A stretch of DNA of 64,000 nt from Aquihabitans sp. G128 (GTDB taxonomy: Bacteria; Actinomycetota; Acidimicrobiia; Acidimicrobiales; Iamiaceae), in contig NZ_CP077604.1 of assembly GCF_019048865.1 (NCBI RefSeq), positions 1,674,001-1,738,000 on the forward strand, in the 5' to 3' direction. Positions within the stretch are counted from its first letter, which is position 1. Each line of letters begins with the position of its first letter. Position numbers and translations under genes: made by a program. Below, in pieces: positions 19,547 through 28,550 of this stretch. Below the pieces are notes generated by a model. The model was not told the DNA's origin. It worked only from the letters and a program-made list of their open reading frames with translations, and made no database searches.

Positions 19547-20548
19547 TCAGTCGCCGGGCTGGCCGCCGTCGCCGGACCAGCGGCCGTCGGTGCGCAGGGT
19601 GAGGATGTCGACGCCGTCCTCGGTGACGAGCAGCGTGTGCTCGAACTGGGCGGTGCGCTTGTTGTCGACCGTGGTGGCGGTCCAGTCGTCGTCCCAGAGG
19701 CGGTGCCGCCAGTCGCCGACGGTGATCATGGGCTCGATGGTGAACACCATGCCGGGGACGAGCTGCTTGGCGGCTCGGGGGTCGGCGGCGGCCGGCACGT
19801 AGTAGTGCGGGATGGCGAGGTCGGTGTGGAACGTCTCGCCGATGCCGTGGCCGATGAACGAGCGCACCACCCCGAACCCCGCGCCCTCGGCGTGGTCCTG
19901 GATGGCGCGGCCGATGGCGTTGATGGGCTGGCCGGGGCGCACCTGGGCGATGGCCAGCGTGAGGCACTCCCGGGTGACCTGCACCAGCCGCTGGGACTCC
20001 GGATCGACGGTGCCGACGAAGAACGTGGCGTTGGTGTCGCCGTTGACGCCCTCGCGGAAGCAGGTGACGTCGAGGTTCACGATGTCGCCGTCGCGCAGGG
20101 CCCGGCTGTCGGGGATCCCGTGGCAGATGACCTCGTTCACCGAGGTGCAGAGCGACTTCTTGTAGCCGTTGTAGTTGAGCGGGCTGGGGTAGGCGCCGGC
20201 GTCGACGGTGATCTGGTGGCAGAGCGCGTCGAGCTCGTCGGTGGTGACGCCGGGCGCCACCGCCGCGCCGACCTGGGCCAGGACGTCACCGGCCAGGCGG
20301 CCGGTGCGGCGCATGCGGTCGATGACGTCGGCCGACTTCACGTCGGCCTCGCTCCGGTCGCTGCCCGTGCCGCTGTCGGCCCACGGCGGGCGCTCGACGG
20401 ACGCTGGCACGTCGCGGCGCGGGCTGAGGGTGCCGGCCACGATGCGATCGGTGGTGGGCTTGTGGCAGCGCTTGAACTTGAGGCCGCTCCCGCACCAGCA
20501 CGGGTCGTTCGGCTTCATCTTCGACAGGGCGACGACGGGGGCGGTCAT
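19547..20548 (-). CDS. map: Type I methionine aminopeptidase with N-terminal SEC-C zinc finger
   Basis: Removes the initiator methionine from new proteins. 333 residues. Residues 10-30 carry a SEC-C motif (PNDPCWCGSGLKFKRCH), which binds zinc and is often linked to ribosome or SecB docking. Catalytic domain from about 75 with the five metal ligands in NLDVTCF, GDTNATFF, FIGHGIGETFH, TIEPMI and FEHTLLV. ATG overlaps the folC stop (ATGA). An extended type like mycobacterial MapB-class enzymes. Confidence 0.94.
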   Translation of the reverse strand: MTAPVVALSKMKPNDPCWCGSGLKFKRCHKPTTDRIVAGTLSPRRDVPASVERPPWADSGTGSDRSEADVKSADVIDRMRRTGRLAGDVLAQVGAAVAPGVTTDELDALCHQITVDAGAYPSPLNYNGYKKSLCTSVNEVICHGIPDSRALRDGDIVNLDVTCFREGVNGDTNATFFVGTVDPESQRLVQVTRECLTLAIAQVRPGQPINAIGRAIQDHAEGAGFGVVRSFIGHGIGETFHTDLAIPHYYVPAAADPRAAKQLVPGMVFTIEPMITVGDWRHRLWDDDWTATTVDNKRTAQFEHTLLVTEDGVDILTLRTDGRWSGDGGQPGD

Positions 20549-21843
20549 GCATCGACCTCGGTTCGGATCAGGGTGCGGGCGGGACCGACGACGTAGAGCG
20601 AGCCGGTCACGAGGATGAGGTCGTCGGGGCTGGCCAGGCCGAGGGCCCGGTGGACCGCCTGGTCGACCGAGGACACCGCCTCGGCCACGATGCCGAGCCC
20701 GTCGGCGGCGGCGGCGACCTGCGGGGCGGGCACGGCTCGGGGCGAGTCGGGCGTGCAGGCGATGAGGAAGCCGGCGTCTCGGGCGCCGAGGGCCTCGAGC
20801 ATCTCGGCGACGTCACGGCCCTTCAGGAAGCCGGCCACGACGATCACGGTGCCGCCGAGGGTGAACTCCTCGCGCAGCGTGGCGGCGCAGGCGCGGGCAC
20901 CGTCGAGGTTGTGGGCGGCGTCGAGCACCACCGTGGGCTCGCGGTGGACGATCTCGAAGCGCCCGGGCACGGTGACCTTGGCGAACGCCTCCTCCACGAC
21001 GTCGTCGTCGAGCCGCCGGGTGAAGAACGCCTCGACGGCGGCGAGCGCGATGGCGGCGTTGTCGCCCTGGTGCTCGCCGTGGAGCGGGACGAAGACGTCG
21101 TCGACGGTGCCCGACGGGGTGCGCAGGGAGACGTGGCGACCGCCGAGCGCCAGGATCGACTGCTCGCAGTCGAAGTCCGTCCCCCGCCACCACGTGGCCT
21201 CGGCCGGGGTGTCGGACAGGATCTCGCGCAGGGTGGGGTCCACCTCGCCGCAGACGAAGGTGGCCCCGGCCTTGACGATGCCGGCCTTCTCGCCGGCGAT
21301 GGCCTCGCGCCAGGCCCCCACGCCGTCGGTGTGGTCGTGGCCCACGTTGGTCAGCACGGCGACCACGCCGTCGGCCACGTTGGTGGCGTCGTAGCGGCCG
21401 AGCATGCCGACCTCGACCACCGCCACGTCGACGGCGACGTCGGCGAACCAGTTGAACGCCGCCGCGGTGAGGATCTCGAAGTAGCTCGGCGTGATGCCCG
21501 CCACCTCCTCGACCGAGGCGACGACGCCGATGGAGGCGCCCAGCTCGTCGTCGGAGATGGGCTCGCCGTTCCACGAGATCCGCTCGTTGATGGCCTCGAG
21601 GTGCGGGCTGGTGTAGGTGCCGACCGACAGGCCCGAGGCCTCGAGCAGCTCCGTGATCATGCGGGCGACCGAGCCCTTGCCGTTGGTGCCCGTGACGTGG
21701 ATGACCGGATAGGCCAGCTGGGGGTCGCCGAGGACGCCGACGAGGCGGCGCATGCGGTCGAGCGAGAGGCCCTCGGCCCGACCGGCGGTGGCCTCGAGGT
21801 TGGTGTGCTGGTCGAGGTAGCGGAGTGCGGTTGCCAGGTTCAC
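20545..21843 (-). CDS. folC: Bifunctional dihydrofolate synthase / folylpolyglutamate synthase
   Basis: Mur-ligase-family enzyme adding glutamate to dihydropteroate and folates. 432 residues. ATP loop HVTGTNGKGSVARM, folate-binding SVGTYTSPHLEAINERI, NVGHDHTDGVG and EIVHREPTVVLDAAHN are diagnostic. GTG start at 21843 with -10-like TAGCCT 9 bases upstream. Four-base overlap with map. Confidence 0.95.
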   Translation of the reverse strand: MNLATALRYLDQHTNLEATAGRAEGLSLDRMRRLVGVLGDPQLAYPVIHVTGTNGKGSVARMITELLEASGLSVGTYTSPHLEAINERISWNGEPISDDELGASIGVVASVEEVAGITPSYFEILTAAAFNWFADVAVDVAVVEVGMLGRYDATNVADGVVAVLTNVGHDHTDGVGAWREAIAGEKAGIVKAGATFVCGEVDPTLREILSDTPAEATWWRGTDFDCEQSILALGGRHVSLRTPSGTVDDVFVPLHGEHQGDNAAIALAAVEAFFTRRLDDDVVEEAFAKVTVPGRFEIVHREPTVVLDAAHNLDGARACAATLREEFTLGGTVIVVAGFLKGRDVAEMLEALGARDAGFLIACTPDSPRAVPAPQVAAAADGLGIVAEAVSSVDQAVHRALGLASPDDLILVTGSLYVVGPARTLIRTEVDA

Positions 21844-21852
21844 GGTCCGCCC

Positions 21853-21858
21853 AGGCTA
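21853..21858 (-). promoter_or_regulatory. -10 element of folC
   Basis: TAGCCT on the minus strand, 9 bases upstream of the GTG start. It falls inside the extra tail of the upstream reading frame, which supports an earlier true stop (21906) for that gene. Confidence 0.4.
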
Positions 21859-22521
21859 CCGGCGGGCCTGCTCGACCGAAGAGCCGGGCGACGGCCCGCC
21901 GACGCTCAGGAGGCCAGGGCTGCGGCGCGAGCGCGGGCGCCGTCGACGGCCGACTTCGAGGGTGGGGCGGGCGGCATCGACGGCGTCGGCCAGGCCGGCC
22001 CGACCCGAGTGCAGGGCGTGCACCACCTGCGGGCGACCCGCGTCGACGGCGTCGAGCACCGCGGCCCGGCCCGAGGAGAGGGCGTCGGCCACCGCGGGAC
22101 GCCCGGCGTCCACGGCGTCGCCGAACGCCTCGCCGATGGCGTCGACGGCCCGCTCGGCGGCCGCCACCACGCTCGGCACCAGCGACGTGGCGACGGTGTG
22201 GCCCGCCTCCTGCAGCTGGTCGGCAACGGAGTCGTAGGCCGACTCGAGCACCGGGCGGGCCTTGCGGGCCAGCTTCCGCCCGCGAGCGGTGCCTTCGTCG
22301 GCCAGGTCGGCGGCGAGCTTGGCGGCGGCTGCCCGGGCCCGACGATCGAGCACGAAGCCCACGAACGTGCCGGCCAGCGCGCCCTCGGCGGCGCCCTTGG
22401 CGATCGCCGAGGCGGCCGGCTTGGAGCCTGCGGCGGAGGCGGCGGCACGCCGCGCCTGGATCCCGGCGATGCCCCCACCGACGAGGCCTCCGACGACGGC
22501 GCCTCTCACGAGCTGGTTCAT
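21856..22521 (-). CDS. Alanine-rich repeat protein with glycine-zipper N-terminus, probable frameshift near the end
   Basis: 221 residues as read. N-terminus has a glycine-zipper (GAVVGGLVGGGIAG) and a second one (GAAEGALAGTFVGFVLD), suggesting membrane insertion. The C-terminal half repeats an about 11-22-residue unit (DAVDAGRPAVADAL, DAVDAGRPQVVHAL, DAVDAARPT). The unit breaks off into an Arg/Ser/Pro-rich tail; deleting one C near 21955 continues the pattern as KSAVDGARARAAALAS and stops at 21906, giving about 204 residues. GGAGG sits upstream of the ATG. Function unknown. Confidence 0.6.
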   Translation of the reverse strand: MNQLVRGAVVGGLVGGGIAGIQARRAAASAAGSKPAASAIAKGAAEGALAGTFVGFVLDRRARAAAAKLAADLADEGTARGRKLARKARPVLESAYDSVADQLQEAGHTVATSLVPSVVAAAERAVDAIGEAFGDAVDAGRPAVADALSSGRAAVLDAVDAGRPQVVHALHSGRAGLADAVDAARPTLEVGRRRRPRSRRSPGLLSVGGPSPGSSVEQARR

Positions 22522-22597
22522 GGCTGGTCCTCCAGGACGGGTTGCGAACAGGGCGCACCCTACCCAGCACCCCGGCCGCCATCACCCGGACGGGCGG

Positions 22598-23101
22598 CTA
22601 CCGGTAGCCGTCGGGGAGGCTGATGCCGAACTGGCGCTGGAGCAGGTCCAGGTCGTGGCGGTCCCGGCTCCGCGGCTCGTAGCCGCTGTGGTGCGCGACC
22701 TGGAGCTGGGCGCCGATGCAGCGGACCGAGCGTCCGCCGACCCACCCGGTGGTGATCTCGCCGGCGGGGTACCGGGCGTCGGTGCCGTCGGGGTTGGCCC
22801 CGGCCTGCCACAGGTCGCCGTCATCGTCGGGGCGCACCGGGTGGAGGTCGACCTGGCGGCCGGCGGCGTCGCGGAGCACGGCCCGCGTGGGACGGAGGTC
22901 CTCGACGAGGGCGAAGCCCACCGAGGCGAGGGAGGCGACCACACGGTCGAGCTCGGCCAGCAGGACGACCAGGTCGAGGTCCTCGTGGTCGCGGTGCTGG
23001 GCCCCGAGCAGGGCATCGATGCCCCACCCGCCGTCGAGGACGGGGTCGATGCCGTCCTCGGCGAAGACGTCGAGCAGGTCGAGCACGTCTCGAGCTTCCA
23101 T
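22598..23101 (-). CDS. Nucleotidyltransferase of the aminoglycoside 2''-adenylyltransferase/LinA type
   Basis: About 167 residues. The N-terminal MEARDVLDLLDVF then VLDGGWGIDALLG and HEDLDLVV form the GG/W...D-x-D nucleotidyltransferase core of the family that includes aminoglycoside 2''- and lincosamide adenylyltransferases. Further LHPVRPDDDGDLWQ and an HHSGYEPRSRDRHDL segment match that group. ATG at 23101 is preferred; a GTG two codons earlier is possible. Resistance is not implied: most chromosomal members have no known substrate. It lies between clpX and an unrelated repeat protein gene. Confidence 0.7.
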   Translation of the reverse strand: MEARDVLDLLDVFAEDGIDPVLDGGWGIDALLGAQHRDHEDLDLVVLLAELDRVVASLASVGFALVEDLRPTRAVLRDAAGRQVDLHPVRPDDDGDLWQAGANPDGTDARYPAGEITTGWVGGRSVRCIGAQLQVAHHSGYEPRSRDRHDLDLLQRQFGISLPDGYR

Positions 23102-23155
23102 CAACACGTCGACCCCCCAAGGTCGCCGGCCACGGCGGCGGCGGAGCGGTGCGGG

Positions 23156-24436
23156 CTAGCTGGCGGCGCGACGGGGGCGGGAGGCCCGCGCCGGCGTCTC
23201 ACGGGGCACGAGGGTCGGGTTGACCTTCTCGAGCACGACGTCGGCATCGATCACGCAGCGCTCGACGTCGGTGCGGCTCGGCAGGTCGTACATCACGTTG
23301 AGCAAGACCTCTTCGAGGATGGCTCGCAGCCCACGGGCACCGGTGGCCCGGAGGATGGCTTGGCCGGCGATGGCCTGCAGCGCGTCCTCGGTGAACTCCA
23401 GCTCGACGTTCTCCAGCTCGAAGAACTTCTGGTACTGCTTCACCAGGGCGTTGCGGGGCTCGACGAGGATCTTCACCAGGGCGTCCTGGTCCAGCTGGTC
23501 GACCACGCCGATCACCGGCAGGCGGCCGATGAACTCCGGGATGAGGCCGAACTTGTGGAGGTCCTCGGGCATGAGCTGGCCGAGCAGGTTGCCCAGGTTC
23601 TTGTCCTCGACCCGGCGGATGTCGGCGCCGAAGCCCACGCCCTTGGCGCCGGCCCGGCTCTCGATGATCTTCTCGATCCCGGCGAAGGCGCCACCGCAGA
23701 TGAAGAGGATGTTGGTCGTGTCGATCTGGATGAACTCTTGGTGGGGGTGCTTCCGGCCGCCCTGCGGCGGCACCGAGGCGGTGGTGCCCTCCAGGATCTT
23801 GAGCAGCGCCTGCTGGACGCCCTCGCCGGAGACGTCACGGGTGATCGACGGGTTCTCGGCCTTGCGGGCCACCTTGTCGATCTCGTCGATGTAGATGATC
23901 CCGGTCTCGGCCTTCTTCACGTCGTAGTCGGCGGCCTGGATCAGCTTGAGGAGGATGTTCTCGACGTCCTCGCCCACGTAGCCCGCCTCGGTGAGGGCGG
24001 TGGCATCGGCGATGGCGAAGGGCACGTTGAGCATGCGGGCCAGCGTCTGGGCCAGGAACGTCTTGCCGCAGCCGGTGGGGCCGATCAGCAGGATGTTCGA
24101 CTTGGCCAGCTCGACGTCGTCGGCGTGGGTGGACGCCGCGCCGATCTGGACCCGCTTGTAGTGGTTGTAGACCGCCACGGAGAGGATCCGCTTGGCCAGG
24201 TCCTGGCCGACGATGAAGTCGTTCAGGAACTCGAAGATCTCACGGGGCTTGGGCAGCTCGTCGAACTGGAGCTCGGAGGTCTCGGAGAGCTCCTCCTCGA
24301 TGATCTCGTTGCAGAGGTCGATGCACTCGTCGCAGATGTAGACGCCGGGACCGGCGATGAGCTTCTTGACCTGCTTCTGCGACTTGCCGCAGAAGGAGCA
24401 CTTCAGCAGTTCCCCGCCGTCTCCGAACTTGGCCAC
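23156..24436 (-). CDS. clpX: ATP-dependent Clp protease ATP-binding subunit ClpX
   Basis: AAA+ unfoldase feeding ClpP. 426 residues, full length. N-terminal C4 zinc domain ([11 protein letters not shown] ... [13 protein letters not shown]), Walker [16 protein letters not shown], Walker [15 protein letters not shown], the ClpP-contact IGF-type loop replaced by IGV-like sequence near [12 protein letters not shown], and sensor-2 [17 protein letters not shown] start at 24436, 22 bases after the clpP stop. Operon tig-clpP-clpX. Confidence 0.96.
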   Translation of the reverse strand: MAKFGDGGELLKCSFCGKSQKQVKKLIAGPGVYICDECIDLCNEIIEEELSETSELQFDELPKPREIFEFLNDFIVGQDLAKRILSVAVYNHYKRVQIGAASTHADDVELAKSNILLIGPTGCGKTFLAQTLARMLNVPFAIADATALTEAGYVGEDVENILLKLIQAADYDVKKAETGIIYIDEIDKVARKAENPSITRDVSGEGVQQALLKILEGTTASVPPQGGRKHPHQEFIQIDTTNILFICGGAFAGIEKIIESRAGAKGVGFGADIRRVEDKNLGNLLGQLMPEDLHKFGLIPEFIGRLPVIGVVDQLDQDALVKILVEPRNALVKQYQKFFELENVELEFTEDALQAIAGQAILRATGARGLRAILEEVLLNVMYDLPSRTDVERCVIDADVVLEKVNPTLVPRETPARASRPRRAAS

Positions 24437-24458
24437 GTGCTCGTTCCCCTTGCGATCG

Positions 24459-25127
24459 TCAGCTGGCGGCCGTGATCGGGCCGCTCTTGTCGGCGAACTC
24501 CCGTGCGGAGATCACCTCGTCGATGATGCCGTACTCCTTGGCCTCGGTGGCGGACAGGACGAAGTCCCGGTCCGTGTCCTTGGCCACCTTCTCCTTCGAC
24601 TGGCCGGTGTGGTCCGACAGGATCCCCTCCAGCAGGTCCCGCATGCGCAGGATCTCCTTGGCCTGGATCTCGATGTCGGAGGCCTGGCCACCGCCGCTGG
24701 CGTAGGGCTGGTGGAGCAGGACCCGGGCGTGGGGCAGGGCGAGGCGCTTGCCCTTGGTGCCCGCCGCCAGCAGCACGGCGGCGGCGGAGGCCGCCTGGCC
24801 GAAGCAGATCGTGGTGATCTCGGCCTTCACGTACTGCATGGTGTCGTAGATCGCGAACAGCGCGGTGATGTCGCCACCGGGGCTGTTGATGTAGATGTTG
24901 ATGTCCTTGTCGGGGTTCTCCGACTCGAGGTGGAGCAGCTGGGCGCACACCAGGTTGGCGATCGTGTCGTCGATCGGCGTGCCCAGGAAGATGATGTGCT
25001 CCTTGAGGAGCTTCGAGTAGAGGTCGAAGGCCCGCTCGCCACGGTTGGTCTGCTCGACCACCGTCGGCACCAGGTAGTTGGACGCTCGCAGACCGCTGGT
25101 CGGGTCGTGGAAAGCGGGGTTGTTCAC
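24459..25127 (-). CDS. clpP: ATP-dependent Clp protease proteolytic subunit (first copy)
   Basis: Serine peptidase ring subunit. 222 residues from a GTG at 25127 that overlaps the corrected stop of tig (GTGA). Catalytic Ser in [14 protein letters not shown], His in [11 protein letters not shown] and Asp in DTDRDFVL. The residue after the active Ser is Ala-Ala rather than the common Met-Gly. In the raw sequence it is in frame with tig because of an indel there, giving a false 774-residue fusion. A second clpP lies at 56414-57013, so a ClpP1P2 mixed complex is likely. Confidence 0.94.
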   Translation of the reverse strand: MNNPAFHDPTSGLRASNYLVPTVVEQTNRGERAFDLYSKLLKEHIIFLGTPIDDTIANLVCAQLLHLESENPDKDINIYINSPGGDITALFAIYDTMQYVKAEITTICFGQAASAAAVLLAAGTKGKRLALPHARVLLHQPYASGGGQASDIEIQAKEILRMRDLLEGILSDHTGQSKEKVAKDTDRDFVLSATEAKEYGIIDEVISAREFADKSGPITAAS

Positions 25128-26501
25128 TCTTCGTCCTCCGTGGGGGCCTCTGCGGCGGGATCTGCTGCGTCGTCGGCGCCCGACGGGGGCTCGACCTCGA
25201 GGCTGGCCCGATCGATCACGTTGCCCCCCCTCATCGACCAGTTCGACCTGTTCGATGAGCCATTCGAGGGCCTTGCGCTTGCGCAGGTCCGAGCGTACCG
25301 CCGAGACCTGGCCGTTGCGTTCGAGTTGCTTGCGGACCTGGGCGGTCTTCTGGCCCACCCGCTCCGCGACCGAGGCGTACTCGGCTTCGAGCTCGTCCTC
25401 GGTGATGTCGATCTGCTCGGCCTCGACCACGGCGCGCAGCGCGAGGTCGACCTTGACGCCCTGGGCGGCGGCGGTGCGCAGCTCCTCGATGAAGGCGCCC
25501 TGGTCCTGGCCGGTGCTGGCGAGGTACTGGTCGACCCCGACGCCCTGGGCCTGGAGCCGCATGGCGAGGTCCTCCAGGCGCTGCTGCATCTCGCTGTTCA
25601 CGAGCGCCTCGGGCACGTCCTCGTGCACCAGCTCGGCGAGGGCGTCGGCCGTCTTCTGCTGGATGGCCATCTGGCCCTGGACCTTCTTGACCATGCCCAG
25701 GCGCTTCACCAGGTCGGCCTTGAGCTCGTCGAGCGTCTCGAACTCCGAGGCCTCGGCGGCGAACTCGTCGTCGGCCTCGGGGAGGACCTTCTCCTTGACC
25801 TCCTTGACGGCGACGGTGAAGTCGACCGGCTCCTCGTCGGGGTCCGGGTGGTCCGCGGTGAAGGCGACGTCGGCGCCGACGGTGGCGCCGGTGAGGTTCT
25901 CGTCGAGCTCGGGCACGACGGAGCCGCTGCCCACCTCGTAGAGGTAGTCCTCGGCGGTCAGCCCGTCGATGGGCTCGCCGTCGCGGGAGCCGGTGATGTC
26001 GATGGTGACGTGGTCGCCCTCGGCGGCCGGGCGCTCGACGACCTCGAGCTTGGCGAAGCTCTCGCGCAGGCGGTCGACGCGCTCGTCGACCTCCTCGTCG
26101 GACACGTCCGGCGAGTCGATCGTGATGCGCAGCGAGTCGTACCCGCCGACCATGACGACCGGGCGGACCTCGACGACGGCCTCGAAGGCGACGTCGCCCT
26201 CTTCGCGGCCGGCGGTGATGTCGATGTCGGGCGGGGCGATGACGTCGACGTCGTGCTCCTCCACGGCCTCGGCGTAGAACCGCGGCAGCGAGAACTCGAG
26301 GGCGTCGCCACGGGCGGCCTCGGTCCCGATGCGGGCCTCCAGGAGCTTCCGAGGCGCCTTGCCCTGGCGGAAGCCGGGGATGCGGACCTCGCGGGCGATG
26401 CGCTTGAAGGCGGCATCGACCTCGTGCTCGAACTCGACGCTGTCGATCTCGATCGCCAGCTTGACCTTGTTGCCCTCGACGGGCTCGACCGTTGACTTCA
26501 T
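25124..26501 (-). CDS. tig: Trigger factor (ribosome-associated chaperone), frameshift near 3' end
   Basis: Peptidyl-prolyl isomerase chaperone that binds nascent chains. Corrected length 458 residues: ribosome-binding N-domain with the [17 protein letters not shown] signature (about 38-55), FKBP-like PPIase domain ([19 protein letters not shown]), and a long helical C-domain. At 25224-25230 the plus strand has seven Cs; with six, the end reads [19 protein letters not shown] and then an acidic Ala/Asp/Glu tail with TGA at 25124, a normal trigger-factor ending. As written, the frame runs on into clpP. Confidence 0.93.
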
Positions 26502-26603
26502 GAGGTCGGTGAGCTTACCGGCGGAGACCCGTCGGCTCCGCACCGGGCGGGCCGGGTGGCTGCGCCCCGGCGGGCCGGGGCGTGGACCGGCCCGGCCAGC
26601 CGG

Positions 26604-26609
26604 TACCGT
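26604..26609 (+). promoter_or_regulatory. -10 element of the mauE-like operon
   Basis: TACCGT, 7 bases before the ATG at 26617, implying a leaderless transcript for the whole four-gene run. Confidence 0.45.
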
Positions 26610-26616
26610 CGCCCGC

Positions 26617-27153
26617 ATGTCTCCGGTCGCCGGCCCGCTGTTCGCGGCCGCCCTGTTGCTCGGCGTCGCCGGGATCCTGAAGCTGTCCCAGCCCGCGCCG
26701 ACCCGGGTGGCGCTGCGCAGCGCCGGGCTGCCCAGCACCGTGCTCGCGGCGCGCACCATCGGCCTCGGGGAGCTGGCCTTCACGGCCGTCGCCCTGGTGG
26801 TCGGCGGCCGCCCGGGCGCCGCCCTCGTCGCCCTCGCCTACCTCGGCTTCGCCGCCTTCAGCCTCCGGGTCATCACGGCCACCCGCGGCAAGGCCTCGTG
26901 CGGCTGCTTCGGCGCCTCCGACGCCCCGCTCACCAACCTGCACGTCGGCGTCGACCTCGCCATCGTCGCCGTCGCGCTGGTCGCGGTGGCCGACCCCGTC
27001 CCCGGGATCGTCGCCGTGGCCCGCGACACGCCGCTCGCCGGCATCCCGTTCCTGGCCTTCACGGCCCTGCTCGCCTGGCTGGTCCAGGTCCTGCTGACCG
27101 CGCTCCCGGCCCTCCAGGCCGCGGCCCGACCCCCCAAGAAGGTGGCCCGATGA
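26617..27153 (+). CDS. MauE/DoxX-like redox-associated membrane protein
   Basis: 178 residues, four hydrophobic segments ([66 protein letters not shown]). The vicinal cysteines in [10 protein letters not shown] lie between helices, as in MauE, the membrane partner needed for disulfide formation in methylamine dehydrogenase. Its stop overlaps the ATG of the next gene. No dehydrogenase large subunit is in the window, so its likely client is the Cys-rich protein encoded three genes on. Family call by motif and topology. Confidence 0.75.
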   Translation: MSPVAGPLFAAALLLGVAGILKLSQPAPTRVALRSAGLPSTVLAARTIGLGELAFTAVALVVGGRPGAALVALAYLGFAAFSLRVITATRGKASCGCFGASDAPLTNLHVGVDLAIVAVALVAVADPVPGIVAVARDTPLAGIPFLAFTALLAWLVQVLLTALPALQAAARPPKKVAR

Positions 27154-27971
27154 CCGTCGTCGTCGTGATCGAGGGCGTCGTCGTCGCCGTGCTCGCCCTG
27201 CTCGTCGTCGGCCTGCTCCGCAGCCACGCCGAGATCCTCAAGCGCCTCCACGAGCTGGGTGCCGGCCTCGACGCCACGCCGGCGCAGTCCCAGCCGATGT
27301 CGGCCGCCGGGCCCCGGCCGGGACGCGACTTCAACGTCATGCCCCAGGTGCCGTCGCCCCCGGACCGGGAGGCCTTCGGCGGCTCCGCCGACCTCGCCGG
27401 CATCGGCGCCGGCGGCAGCGAGGCGGTCACCGTGCGGGTCAACGGCGTCGAGCACGACACCATCGTCGCCTTCCTCTCCTCGGGCTGCATCACGTGCCAG
27501 AAGTTCTGGGACGCCTTCCGCAAGCCCCGCAAGCTCGGCCTGCCGGCCGGCACCCGCCTGGTGGTGGTCACCAAGGGCGCCGACGCCGAGAGCCCGTCCG
27601 AGGTCGCCAAGCTGGCCCCGCCCGGGATCCCCACCCTCATGTCGACCGAGGCGTTCGCGGCCTACGACGTGCCGGGCTCGCCGTACTTCGTCCAGGTCCA
27701 CGGACCCACCGGGCGGGTGAAGGGCGAGGGCACCGGCCCCGACTGGGACCAGGTCTCGGGATTGCTGTCCCAGGCCACGGGCGACGCCGAGCTGGTCGCC
27801 TCCCTCGCCGGCTCCATGGTGGCCAAGCCCGACGCCGACGCCGAGCGAGAGGCCCGGATCGACCGAGAGCTCTTCGACGCCGGCGTCGCGCCCGGAGACG
27901 CCAGCCTCTACACCGTCGACGGCGCCCACGAGCACGACCACGACGACCACGCGGGCCACGACCACGGCTGA
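27150..27971 (+). CDS. Membrane-anchored thioredoxin-fold protein, MauD-like
   Basis: 273 residues. One N-terminal membrane segment (VVVVIEGVVVAVLALLVVGLL) and then an extracytoplasmic thioredoxin-like domain. FLSSGCITCQKFWDAF carries the CxxC active site (about 114-117); GIPTLMSTEAF has the cis-proline region and SPYFVQVHGPTGRVKGEG the last strands. The His/Asp-rich end (HEHDHDDHAGHDHG) could bind metal. ATGA overlap with the MauE-like gene argues for a joint role in oxidative folding. MauD in methylotrophs has the same topology. Confidence 0.75.
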   Translation: MTVVVVIEGVVVAVLALLVVGLLRSHAEILKRLHELGAGLDATPAQSQPMSAAGPRPGRDFNVMPQVPSPPDREAFGGSADLAGIGAGGSEAVTVRVNGVEHDTIVAFLSSGCITCQKFWDAFRKPRKLGLPAGTRLVVVTKGADAESPSEVAKLAPPGIPTLMSTEAFAAYDVPGSPYFVQVHGPTGRVKGEGTGPDWDQVSGLLSQATGDAELVASLAGSMVAKPDADAEREARIDRELFDAGVAPGDASLYTVDGAHEHDHDDHAGHDHG

Positions 27972-28046
27972 TCCGCGTCGCCCGATCGGGCGGACGGGGC
28001 GGGGCTGGCCCCGCCGGGCGCTCCCATCCGCGAAGATGGGCGCCTC

Positions 28047-28550
28047 ATGAAGCTGCAGGCACACGGCATCGAGACCGACCTCCCGCCCGGTTGGGAGGGC
28101 CGGATCGCCCTCCGCAAGGCCCCAGGGGCCACGGCGGCGGCGAACGACAGCACGGCGGCCCGCGCCGCCGGCACGCTGGGCGAGGTCCCCAACCCGGTGG
28201 TCCACCTGGCGAACTTCGCCCTCCCCGAGGACCGGGGGGACTTCGGCTCCGGCGCCGTCGACCTCATGACCGAGGCCGACGTCATGGTCGTGCTGTTCGA
28301 GTACGGCCCCGAGGCGGTGGGCAAGGCGCTGTTCAAGCGCAAGGGCATCCCCACCAACCTCACGCCGAACATGTTCTCGTCGTCCGCCCTCCAGCGGACG
28401 CTGCCCGGCCAGGCCGGGTGCCAGGTCTTCTTCACCGTCGAGGACCGGGCCTTCTGCTGCTACACGGTCCTCGGTCGCCAATCGGCCGCCAACCGGGTCC
28501 TGCCCCAGGCCAACGCCACGCTCGCCGCCACGAGGATCTCCCGCCGATGA
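28047..28550 (+). CDS. Conserved hypothetical protein of the mau-like cluster
   Basis: 167 residues with no signal peptide or membrane segment. It begins MKLQAHGIETDLPPGWEGRI, has a mixed alpha/beta look (DLMTEADVMVVLFEYGPEAV) and three cysteines near the end (GCQVFF, AFCCYTVLG). I do not recognise the family. It is 75 bases after the MauD-like gene and its stop overlaps the ATG of the Tat protein gene, so a cytoplasmic chaperone or escort for that protein before Tat export is possible but unproven. Confidence 0.6.
   Translation: MKLQAHGIETDLPPGWEGRIALRKAPGATAAANDSTAARAAGTLGEVPNPVVHLANFALPEDRGDFGSGAVDLMTEADVMVVLFEYGPEAVGKALFKRKGIPTNLTPNMFSSSALQRTLPGQAGCQVFFTVEDRAFCCYTVLGRQSAANRVLPQANATLAATRISRR

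Noticed and set aside
20650-22623. Long plus-strand frame opposite folC and the repeat protein
   Set aside because: Val/Gly/Asp/His-rich translation is the mirror of folC; no start signal or domain.
22598-23101. Antibiotic resistance gene
   Set aside because: Family resemblance to aminoglycoside/lincosamide adenylyltransferases, but chromosomal setting and lack of mobile context give no support for resistance.
24357-26495. Plus-strand frame opposite tig-clpP
   Set aside because: Shadow of trigger factor and ClpP; low-complexity Leu/Val/Gly product.
24459-26783. A trigger factor-ClpP fusion protein
   Set aside because: The join depends on a seventh C in a homopolymer; with six Cs both genes have normal ends and an overlapping stop/start.
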